The notes beneath the pieces are model-generated. The model did no database searches and had not been told where the DNA came from. It was given only the letters and a program-made list of their open reading frames with translations. The position numbers were made by a program, and so were the translations under genes. Source: Bacteroidales bacterium (GTDB taxonomy: Bacteria; Bacteroidota; Bacteroidia; Bacteroidales; VadinHA17). From it: a stretch of DNA of 8,983 nt. The DNA lies in assembly GCA_017882245.1 (NCBI GenBank), contig JADGPV010000208.1:1-8983 (forward strand), in the 5' to 3' direction. The stretch's first letter is position 1; every line of letters starts with the position of its first letter. Below, piece by piece: positions 1 to 5,577 of the stretch.

Positions 1-215
1 AGGCCGGGTCCGACAAGAACAAGCTCGATGTCACCTATCTCCTCGACATGATCCCCTACGATGCGTTTTGTGCCGCGGGCATTCTTTATGAAATTAAGCT
101 CTATTTCATCATGGTAATGAAGCGGGAAGTCAAAATCCGACTTTGCCCTGTAGAAGTAAGTGAAGCAGTCTGACTGAGTCAGAGGCGTTATCTCACGAAG
201 TATTGAATCATGCAT
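1..215 (-). CDS. AraC-family transcriptional regulator, N-terminal sensor part (partial, runs off left edge)
   Basis: Reading the minus strand from the ATG at 215-213 gives 72 open residues starting MHDSILREITPLTQSDCF and leaving the window without a stop. It contains the run FPLHYHDEIELNFI, then a RIVGD segment and LVLVGPGL at the edge. This HxHxExELN...G.KRIVGD...I...LVLVGP pattern is the cupin-like N-terminal domain of Bacteroidota AraC-type regulators. The C-terminal helix-turn-helix domain would lie beyond the window, so DNA binding cannot be seen. The gene is transcribed away from the mannan operon across a shared 294-bp spacer, so it is a plausible local regulator that senses a sugar or metabolite; this is inference from position. 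No strong Shine-Dalgarno site precedes the ATG, as is common in this phylum. The start codon sits inside a 12-bp palindrome. The family call is secure; the ligand and targets are unknown. Confidence 0.85.
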   Translation of the reverse strand, partial: MHDSILREITPLTQSDCFTYFYRAKSDFDFPLHYHDEIELNFIKNARGTKRIVGDHVEEIGDIELVLVGPG

Positions 216-218
216 GAT
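207..218. promoter_or_regulatory. 12-bp perfect palindrome over the AraC-type gene's start codon
   Basis: ATCATGCATGAT is self-complementary and contains the regulator's ATG (215-213, minus). Its half-site ATCAT/ATGAT recurs several times in the divergent spacer. It could be an autoregulatory site or an RNA structure at the start codon. Twelve-base palindromes also arise by chance, and no binding protein can be named. Confidence 0.3.
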
Positions 219-243
219 CGCGGTTCCGGATTGATGACAAAGA

Positions 244-251
244 CAAAATTA
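244..251 (-). promoter_or_regulatory. Candidate Bacteroidota -7 element for the AraC-type gene
   Basis: On the minus strand this reads TAATTTTG, a full match to the TAnnTTTG -7 element used by the Bacteroidota housekeeping sigma factor. It lies about 28 bp upstream of the regulator's ATG, which would give a short leader of roughly 20 nt. No convincing TTTG -33 element is seen at the usual 19-21 bp spacing, so the call rests on the -7 match and position. Confidence 0.4.
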
Positions 252-327
252 CATATAAACGGTATAAATTATATTTCTGTTGTTTCATTTATTTTATGAT
301 GGAACATGCATATAGTGAAGCTGATAC

Positions 328-341
328 AGATGATATCATCT
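328..341. promoter_or_regulatory. 14-bp perfect palindrome, candidate operator in the divergent spacer
   Basis: AGATGATATCATCT is a perfect dyad near the middle of the region between the regulator and the mannan operon. It is flanked nearly symmetrically by GCATAT (308-313) and ATATGC (354-359), giving a nested dyad about 52 bp across. It contains the ATGAT/ATCAT half-sites found elsewhere in the spacer. A dimeric regulator is the natural reading. AraC-family proteins more often bind direct repeats, so the ligand-sensing partner may be a different protein. Confidence 0.4.
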
Positions 342-478
342 AAAACGGGTGAAATATGCTCATTTGGCGGACAAAAAAGTATTATTCAGAGGCCTGCTGA
401 TTGTCATCTGAACTCATCATGGCATTAAAGTATCATGATTTAAAAGAATGGTATTATAAAACAGCACCGGTGAATGAG

Positions 479-486
479 TAATTTTG
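479..486 (+). promoter_or_regulatory. Candidate Bacteroidota -7 element for the mannan operon
   Basis: TAATTTTG fully matches the TAnnTTTG -7 consensus and ends 23 nt before the GH5 start codon. This would place transcription start near 493 and leave a leader of under 20 nt. No clear -33 TTTG is visible, which would fit a promoter that depends on an activator, but that is inference. Confidence 0.4.
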
Positions 487-509
487 ATTAGGGTCATAAA
501 AAACATATA

Positions 510-1811
510 ATGAAGGCATTTCTGTTCGGATTTTTACTGATGGTTTCCCTGGGTAGCTGTAAAAGCAGTCCGGGCCAGGATTTTGTCACTGTTGCTGACG
601 GCACTTTTCAGCTCAACGGGAAGCCTTATTATTTTATCGGCACAAACTATTGGTATGGAGCTATCCTGGGCAGTCAGGGCAGATATGGCAACAGGGAACG
701 GCTTCTGCGGGAGCTTGACCACCTGAGCAACATAGGAGTCAATAATCTCAGAGTGCTTGTAGGCGCCGAAGGGCCAGATGGCGAACCCTTCCGTGTAACC
801 CCCGCCCTGCAGCTGAGCCCCGGCGTTTATAATGACGACCTGCTTGATGGTCTCGACTTCCTGCTTGCGGAGATGAAGAAACGGGGACAGCATGCAATAC
901 TTTTCCTGAACAACAGCTGGGACTGGACTGGCGGCTATTCACAGTATCTTAACTGGAACGGCTACGGACCGATACCATATCCCAATGTTCCGCCTAACAC
1001 ATGGCCTCAGTTCATGGCCTTCTCGGGACAGTTCAACTCATGTGAACCCTGCATTAAGATGTTTGAAGATCATATCAGGTACATCCTCGGCCGGACCAAC
1101 AGGTACACCGGGGTGAAATATACAGAGGATCCCGTCATAATGACCTGGGAGATAGCCAATGAGCCGAGAGCCTTTTCTGATGCCAATATCCCGGCCATGG
1201 AGGCAATGATAAAGCGTGTTGCAGCTCTGCTGCAGGGTCTGGACAAGAACCACCTTGTTACGACAGGTACCGAAGGCAAGCATGGATGCGAGAAGTCAAT
1301 CGAGTTATTTGAACGGATCCATGCCGATCCGAATATCGATTACCTGGTGATGCATATCTGGCCAAAGAACTGGGGCTGGCTTGACGTAAAGGATATAAAA
1401 GGCACGCTGGCATCAAGCATTGAGAAAACCAACAAATATATGGATGAACATCTTGCGGTTGCCGGGCGCCTTAACAAACCTCTTGTGCTTGAAGAGTTCG
1501 GATTACCGCGTGATCTGCACGGATATACGCCTGAGGAATCAACCCTGTGCCGTGATGAATTCTATCGTAATGCCTTTGACAGGGTTACTGAAAATGTGGC
1601 CGCAATGGGGCATCTTGCAGGCTGTAATATCTGGGCTTACTCGGGCGAAGGAAGACCGGTAAAAGACAGGATTTACTGGCAGCCCGGCGATAACTATCTC
1701 GGTGACCCTCCGCAGGAGGAGCAGGGACTGAATTCGGTATTTGACACTGATACTACCATTGAATTGATTGCCCGGTATAACCGGAAACTGAATGAACCTA
1801 TGAAAAAATAA
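510..1811 (+). CDS. GH5 endo-beta-1,4-mannanase, lipoprotein
   Basis: This 433-residue protein is predicted to hydrolyse internal beta-1,4-mannosidic bonds of mannan, glucomannan or galactomannan. It begins with a lipoprotein signal peptide (MKAFLFGFLLMVSLGSC) with lipobox LGSC at 14-17, so Cys17 should be lipidated. The catalytic domain fills the rest as a (beta/alpha)8 barrel. The acid/base Glu is E218 in WEIANEPR (213-220), and the nucleophile is most likely E329 in VLEEFG. The motif MHIWPKNWGW (281-290) and the YLNWNGYG...IPYPN region are typical of mannanase subfamily GH5_7. The residues after the lipidated Cys (KSSPGQD) lack the acidic cluster seen in Bacteroides surface-export signals, so surface or periplasmic location is open. 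It is the first gene of the operon, and the next gene starts 7 nt after its stop. The leader is A-rich without a strong Shine-Dalgarno site. Fine specificity against glucomannan is not readable from sequence. Confidence 0.9.
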   Translation: MKAFLFGFLLMVSLGSCKSSPGQDFVTVADGTFQLNGKPYYFIGTNYWYGAILGSQGRYGNRERLLRELDHLSNIGVNNLRVLVGAEGPDGEPFRVTPALQLSPGVYNDDLLDGLDFLLAEMKKRGQHAILFLNNSWDWTGGYSQYLNWNGYGPIPYPNVPPNTWPQFMAFSGQFNSCEPCIKMFEDHIRYILGRTNRYTGVKYTEDPVIMTWEIANEPRAFSDANIPAMEAMIKRVAALLQGLDKNHLVTTGTEGKHGCEKSIELFERIHADPNIDYLVMHIWPKNWGWLDVKDIKGTLASSIEKTNKYMDEHLAVAGRLNKPLVLEEFGLPRDLHGYTPEESTLCRDEFYRNAFDRVTENVAAMGHLAGCNIWAYSGEGRPVKDRIYWQPGDNYLGDPPQEEQGLNSVFDTDTTIELIARYNRKLNEPMKK

Positions 1812-1818
1812 ATCAGTC

Positions 1819-2943
1819 ATGCAAAAATTAATCATGTTGACCGCAACACTTATCTTTCTTACAGGATGTCCGTCAGAACAGGTGAAAAAAACCGGTACTG
1901 CAGACCCTTCGGCCACGCCTGAGACAGTGAACCTGCTGGCAGGGATGAAAGCTGCGACATCGCAGGGGATCATGTTCGGACACCAGGATGACCTGGCTTA
2001 CGGAAAAGGATGGGTATACCCTGATGGCGAATCAGATGTGAAAAGGGTGTGCGGAGATTATCCCGCTGTTTATGGTATGGACCTGGGGCATATCGAGCAC
2101 CTGGCACCGGCCAACCTCGACACTGTACCATTTGACAAGATGAAAATCCTTGCACGGGAGATTTACTCCCGCGGAGGAATTATCACTTTCAGCTGGCATG
2201 CCGATAACCCGCTCACGGGAGGCACAGCATGGGATATCTCCTCAGATAAGGCTGTAGCCTCTGTACTGCCAGGCGGCAAGAATAACGACAAATACAAACA
2301 GTGGCTCGATAATATAGCCGCTTACTTTACTTCGCTCACCGATGAGAATGGGGTTGCTATACCGGTTATCTTCCGGCCATACCATGAGCATACCGGGAGC
2401 TGGTTCTGGTGGGGGCAGAAGCTTTGCACAACTGAAGAATATATCGGATTGTGGCGGTTTACAGTCGAATACCTCTGCAAGACAAAAAATGTACACAATG
2501 TACTCTTCGCCTACTCCAGTTCGGGTGACATATCAGATAAGGAACAATATCTCAATCGTTACCCGGGGGATGATTACATCGATCTTATAGGGTTTGATTA
2601 TTACGAGATGCCCGATGCCGGGAATCAGTCTTTTATAAATAATGTAAGCAATGTACTAAACATCATCACCGGGGTTGCAGAGGAGCATGGCAAGCTGGCA
2701 GCGCTGACGGAGGCTGGTTATGAATCAATTCCGGATTCTACGTGGTGGACAAGCACTCTGTGGCCGGCGATAAAAGATCATAAGATATCGTATGTTCTTG
2801 TCTGGCGTAATGCCCATAACATTCCAAATCATTTCTATGCACCGTATCCCGGGCAACTCAGTGCTGATGACTTTGTCAGATTTTATAAATTTCCCGGCAC
2901 GTTGTTCCAGGCTGAGCTCACAAAGCTTGATATCTATAAATAG
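1819..2943 (+). CDS. GH26 beta-mannanase, lipoprotein (endo- or mannobiose-releasing)
   Basis: This 374-residue glycoside hydrolase family 26 enzyme acts on beta-1,4-mannan or manno-oligosaccharides. The signal peptide MQKLIMLTATLIFLTGC carries lipobox LTGC at 14-17. The family hallmarks are present: GHQDDLAYG (54-62), FSWHADNP (124-131), FRPYHEHTGSWFWWG (185-199) with acid/base E190 after H189, and the nucleophile E298 in LTEAGYES (296-303). A WRNAHN segment follows at 329-334. In Bacteroides fragilis a GH26 enzyme that yields mannobiose is clustered with the phosphorylase and epimerase found here, so a mannobiose-generating role is a reasonable inference. The loops that separate endo from exo action cannot be judged by eye. 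Residues after Cys17 (PSEQVKK) do not form a clear surface-export signal. It sits 7 nt behind the GH5 gene and 23 nt before the next gene, so the genes are co-transcribed. Confidence 0.92.
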   Translation: MQKLIMLTATLIFLTGCPSEQVKKTGTADPSATPETVNLLAGMKAATSQGIMFGHQDDLAYGKGWVYPDGESDVKRVCGDYPAVYGMDLGHIEHLAPANLDTVPFDKMKILAREIYSRGGIITFSWHADNPLTGGTAWDISSDKAVASVLPGGKNNDKYKQWLDNIAAYFTSLTDENGVAIPVIFRPYHEHTGSWFWWGQKLCTTEEYIGLWRFTVEYLCKTKNVHNVLFAYSSSGDISDKEQYLNRYPGDDYIDLIGFDYYEMPDAGNQSFINNVSNVLNIITGVAEEHGKLAALTEAGYESIPDSTWWTSTLWPAIKDHKISYVLVWRNAHNIPNHFYAPYPGQLSADDFVRFYKFPGTLFQAELTKLDIYK

Positions 2944-2956
2944 GCCATTATATCAA

Positions 2957-2962
2957 AGAAGG
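2957..2962 (+). promoter_or_regulatory. Ribosome binding site of the GH130 gene
   Basis: AGAAGG lies 4 nt before the ATG at 2967. It is one of the few clear Shine-Dalgarno-like sites in the window and supports that start. The first two operon genes have only A-rich leaders. Confidence 0.5.
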
Positions 2963-2966
2963 TTAT

Positions 2967-4148
2967 ATGGATAATTTTAAACTCCGCCTTGCGCAGCTGA
3001 ATAATGCGCATGAAGAACTCATCACACGGAGGAACAAAAAAATTGAACCCGGGAACGGTATTTTCTGGCGGTATGAGAATCCGATTTTGACAGGCGCCCA
3101 CACGCCTCTGACATGGCGCTATGATCTGAATCCCGCCACTAACCCTCATCTTTTGGAGCGCTTTGGCATAAACGCCGCATTCAATGCCGGAGCCATGAAG
3201 ATTAATGGCAAATACCTCCTTGTTGCCAGGGTCGAGGGCAACGACAGAAAGTCGTTCTTCGCCATAGCCGAAAGTCCCAACGGTGTAGACAATTTCCGCT
3301 TTTGGGATAATCCCATCACCATGCCTGAGACCGCTGATCCTGACATCAATGTCTATGACATGAGGCTCACGAAGCATGAGGATGGATGGATATATGGCGT
3401 TTTCTGCTCTGAGAGAAAAGACCCGAAGGCGCAGCCCGGTGACCTCTCGTCAGCTGTGGCTGCGGCAGGCATAGCACGCACGCACGACCTGGTTACATGG
3501 GAGCGCCTGCCTGATCTCATCTCGTCGAGCCAGCAACGCAATGTGGTGCTTCATCCTGAATTCATCAATGGCAAATATGCTCTTTACACCAGGCCACAGG
3601 ACGGTTTCATCGATGCCGGCAGCGGCGGAGGAATAGGATGGGCGCTGACAGATGATATGACAAGGGCTGAGGTGAAGGCTGAAAAAGAGAAGATCATCAA
3701 TTTCAGACATTACCATACAATCAAAGAGGTTAAGAACGGGGAGGGACCGCATCCCGTTAAAACATCGAAGGGATGGCTTCATCTCGCCCACGGTGTCAGA
3801 GGGTGCGCAGCAGGATTGCGGTATGTTCTTTATCTCTACATGACTGACCTCCGCGATCCTTCCAGAGTTATTGCCGAACCAGGCGGTTACTTCATGGCGC
3901 CCGAGGGCGGGGAGCGCACTGGCGATGTCTCAAATGTCCTCTTCTCCAACGGCTGGATAGTCGATGAGGACGATACGGTATATATCTACTACGCATCGTC
4001 AGACAGTCGTATGCATGTTGCAGTGTCAACGATTGACAAACTGACGGATTACTGTCTTAACACACCTCCTGACGGTTTTCGCTCTGCGGAATCGGTAAAG
4101 GCAATAAATAGGATCATTGCCCGCAATAACGAATACCTGAAGAAATGA
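2967..4148 (+). CDS. mgp: 4-O-beta-D-mannosyl-D-glucose phosphorylase (GH130)
   Basis: This enzyme cleaves beta-1,4-mannosyl-glucose with inorganic phosphate to give alpha-mannose 1-phosphate and glucose (EC 2.4.1.281). The 393 residues have no signal peptide, so it is cytoplasmic. The whole sequence follows the Bacteroides fragilis enzyme as I recall it: RYDLNPATNP (51-60), VEGNDRKSFFAIAESPNG (89-106), VYDMRLTKHEDGWIYG (129-144), YTRPQDGFIDAGSGGGIGWAL, YHTIKEVKNGEGPHP, and FMAPEGGERTGDVSNVLFSNGW. The proton-donor Asp falls at D131 in NVYDMR, the same number as in the characterised enzyme. The length is also normal. The gene overlaps the following epimerase by 4 nt (ATGA), which suggests translational coupling of the two steps of one pathway. 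A mannooligosaccharide phosphorylase (GH130_2) is less likely given the close motif match and the neighbouring epimerase. Confidence 0.93.
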   Translation: MDNFKLRLAQLNNAHEELITRRNKKIEPGNGIFWRYENPILTGAHTPLTWRYDLNPATNPHLLERFGINAAFNAGAMKINGKYLLVARVEGNDRKSFFAIAESPNGVDNFRFWDNPITMPETADPDINVYDMRLTKHEDGWIYGVFCSERKDPKAQPGDLSSAVAAAGIARTHDLVTWERLPDLISSSQQRNVVLHPEFINGKYALYTRPQDGFIDAGSGGGIGWALTDDMTRAEVKAEKEKIINFRHYHTIKEVKNGEGPHPVKTSKGWLHLAHGVRGCAAGLRYVLYLYMTDLRDPSRVIAEPGGYFMAPEGGERTGDVSNVLFSNGWIVDEDDTVYIYYASSDSRMHVAVSTIDKLTDYCLNTPPDGFRSAESVKAINRIIARNNEYLKK

Positions 4149-5347
4149 CCCGGACACCGGAACATTTACCGGCAGAGATGAAGACCGATGCCCTGGAGGA
4201 GCTGAACCGGGACATCCTGCCTTTCTGGATAAAAAGGATGCCTGACGATAAAGAGGGTGGCTTTTATGGCAGGATTGACGGTAAAAATAATATTATTGCC
4301 GGTGCCCCAAAGGGTGCGATACTTAATGCCCGTATCCTCTGGAGCTTCTCTGCAGCCTATATCACCGTGAAAGATCCTATGTACCTGGAGATGGCCACAA
4401 GGGCAAGGAACTATATCTTCAGCCACTTCTTCGATGAGAAATTCGGAGGTACATACTGGTGCCTGAGGAGCAACGGTGAGCCGCTGGAGACAAAGAAACA
4501 GATATATTCACTGGCATTCTTTATCTATGCCCTAAGCTGGCATTATATGGCCACAGGAGACAGGGAATCGATTGAAAGGGCTGTCAGTCTCTTTAAGCTG
4601 ATCGAGAAGCACAGTTTTGACCGTGGTCTGAACGGTTACCTTGAGGCCTTTGACCGTGAGTGGGGCGAGCTATCCGATCTGCGTCTGAGCGCAAAAGATG
4701 CCAATGAGAAGAAGACGATGAACACGCATCTTCATATCCTTGAGGCATATACCAGTCTGTACCGCATCTGGCCGGATGCAAAGCTGAAGAAACAGCTTCG
4801 TAACATGGTTCACATTTTTGCGGAAAAGATCGTTGACCCTGTGACCTCTCACCTGAACCTCTTCTTTGATGAGAACTGGAACTGCCGGTCGACCATAGTC
4901 TCTTACGGTCATGACATAGAAGCTTCATGGCTCCTTTATGAGGCTGCCGCAGCGCTCGGCGAGGAAGACACGGTAAAGGACATCTCGCTGAGAATTGCGT
5001 CAGCAGCCATGGAAGGGCTGGCTGACGACGGCAGCTTGATTTATGAGAGGGATGATGCAATAAAGCATATCTACAGAGACCGTCACTGGTGGGTGCAGGC
5101 AGAGGCTGTGGTGGGGTTCATCAACGCGTGGGAGCTGAGCGGTGAAAGGAGCTGGCTTGATCGTGCAGTAAAGGCATTTAACTACATTAAAACGCACCTT
5201 GTCGACCATGTGAACGGTGAGTGGTACTGGAGCATACGTGCCAACGGCATCGTCAATACATATGATGACAAGGCCGGGTTCTGGAAATGCCCCTATCATA
5301 ATACGAGGATGTGCCTGGAGATTATGGCAAGGAGCAAGGAGCATTGA
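4145..5347 (+). CDS. ce: Cellobiose 2-epimerase (AGE family), likely acting on mannobiose
   Basis: This 400-residue cytoplasmic (alpha/alpha)6-barrel enzyme of the N-acylglucosamine 2-epimerase family interconverts the reducing-end glucose and mannose of beta-1,4 disaccharides (EC 5.1.3.11). Here it would turn mannobiose into mannosyl-glucose, the substrate of the preceding phosphorylase. Conserved elements visible are NARILWSFSAAY (61-72, with R63), MNTHLHILEAY (192-202), YGHDIEASWLL (254-264, with H256), HWWVQAEAVVGF (314-325) and FWKCPYHNTRMCLE (379-392, with W380 and H385). These supply the His and aromatic residues expected at the active site. The start overlaps the GH130 stop (ATGA at 4145-4148). 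The last six residues, ARSKEH, are encoded entirely by one arm of an 18-bp inverted repeat, so the extreme C-terminus appears to have been rewritten by a repeat. The core domain is complete and the enzyme should be functional. Confidence 0.92.
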   Translation: MTRTPEHLPAEMKTDALEELNRDILPFWIKRMPDDKEGGFYGRIDGKNNIIAGAPKGAILNARILWSFSAAYITVKDPMYLEMATRARNYIFSHFFDEKFGGTYWCLRSNGEPLETKKQIYSLAFFIYALSWHYMATGDRESIERAVSLFKLIEKHSFDRGLNGYLEAFDREWGELSDLRLSAKDANEKKTMNTHLHILEAYTSLYRIWPDAKLKKQLRNMVHIFAEKIVDPVTSHLNLFFDENWNCRSTIVSYGHDIEASWLLYEAAAALGEEDTVKDISLRIASAAMEGLADDGSLIYERDDAIKHIYRDRHWWVQAEAVVGFINAWELSGERSWLDRAVKAFNYIKTHLVDHVNGEWYWSIRANGIVNTYDDKAGFWKCPYHNTRMCLEIMARSKEH

Positions 5348-5380
5348 GCAAGGGGCTGGTAGTTCTTAAGTATAAAATTT

Positions 5381-5401
5381 CTCCTCCTAAGTTAGGAGGA
5401 G
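5381..5401. repeat. CTCCTCC hairpin followed by a G-rich block (REP-like, possible weak terminator)
   Basis: CTCCTCCTAA and TTAGGAGGAG are reverse-complementary around a single G. A realistic fold is an 8-bp stem with an AAGTT loop. It is followed by CCCCGACGAAGG and a purine-rich stretch to about 5427. The hairpin lies 34 nt past the epimerase stop. No T-run follows directly; the nearest is at 5433-5437. It is therefore not a textbook intrinsic terminator, but it could protect the mRNA 3' end or slow transcription at the operon's end. Confidence 0.5.
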
Positions 5402-5467
5402 TACCCCGACGAAGGAGGGGGGAGGTGGTCTGTTTTTATTCGAGGTAAAAGATTAGCCCGGTCGAAA

Positions 5468-5481
5468 GCCGACTGCTGACT
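5468..5481 (+). repeat. Two tandem 7-nt units (GCCGACT GCTGACT)
   Basis: Two adjacent heptamers differ by one base. They share the 7-nt period of the GGAGCAA/TGCTCCT units in the flanking arms, although the sequence is different. They are probably part of the same repeat mosaic. Confidence 0.4.
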
Positions 5482-5508
5482 ACCTTCATCATACCATGCT
5501 CCTTGCTC

Positions 5509-5539
5509 CTTGCTATTTCGACTCTTTTCACTATCTTAG
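5509..5539 (+). promoter_or_regulatory. Possible weak promoter for the SPFH gene
   Basis: CTTG (5509-5512), 19 bp and TATCTTAG (5532-5539) approximate the Bacteroidota TTTG-N19-21-TAnnTTTG pattern with one mismatch in each box. It would start transcription near 5546, about 30 nt before the ATG. The -33 box lies in the right arm of the inverted repeat. This is a weak call. Confidence 0.25.
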
Positions 5540-5563
5540 TAGACTAACAATTAATAACTAATG

Positions 5564-5569
5564 AAAGGA
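5564..5569 (+). promoter_or_regulatory. Ribosome binding site of the SPFH gene
   Basis: AAAGGA ends 8 nt before the ATG at 5578. It selects that start over the out-of-frame ATGs at 5561 and 5573. Confidence 0.5.
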
Positions 5570-5577
5570 ATTATGCC

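Larger units (their letters stand above)
216..509. other. Divergent intergenic control region
   Basis: This 294-bp, AT-rich stretch separates the minus-strand AraC-type gene from the plus-strand mannan operon. I see no convincing coding potential. It holds two outward-facing TAnnTTTG elements (244-251 minus and 479-486 plus), the 14-bp palindrome at 328-341, an 8-bp palindrome ATCATGAT at 432-439, and scattered ATGAT/ATCAT pentamers. It most likely carries the promoters and operators of both transcription units. Confidence 0.6.
5327..5513. repeat. Composite intergenic repeat bounded by an 18-bp perfect inverted repeat
   Basis: GCAAGGAGCAAGGAGCAT (5327-5344) is exactly reverse-complementary to ATGCTCCTTGCTCCTTGC (5496-5513). 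Each arm is made of 7-nt units: GGAGCAA, GGAGCAT and TGAGCAA on the left (5331-5351), and TGCTCCT twice on the right. Between the arms are a nested pair GGTAGT/ACTACC (5358-5363 and 5479-5484), a CTCCTCC hairpin, a purine-rich GGAGGGGGGAGG block and another 7-nt repeat, GCCGACT/GCTGACT (5468-5481). The arrangement resembles REP- or MITE-like intergenic repeats seen in Bacteroidota genomes; that comparison is from memory. No transposase is present. The left arm lies inside the epimerase gene. Confidence 0.6.

Noticed and set aside
534..1283. Minus-strand open frames of 64-119 codons inside the GH5 gene
   Set aside because: They lie antisense to a well-supported glycoside hydrolase, overlap one another in different frames and show no recognisable domain.
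4593..5060. 155-codon minus-strand frame inside the epimerase gene
   Set aside because: It is antisense to conserved epimerase motifs, and its composition (rich in Ser, Arg, His, Pro) is typical of a shadow frame.
5327..5513. CRISPR-like array from the repeated 7-nt units
   Set aside because: The units are too short, directly abutting and inverted between the two sides. There are no regular spacers and no cas genes.
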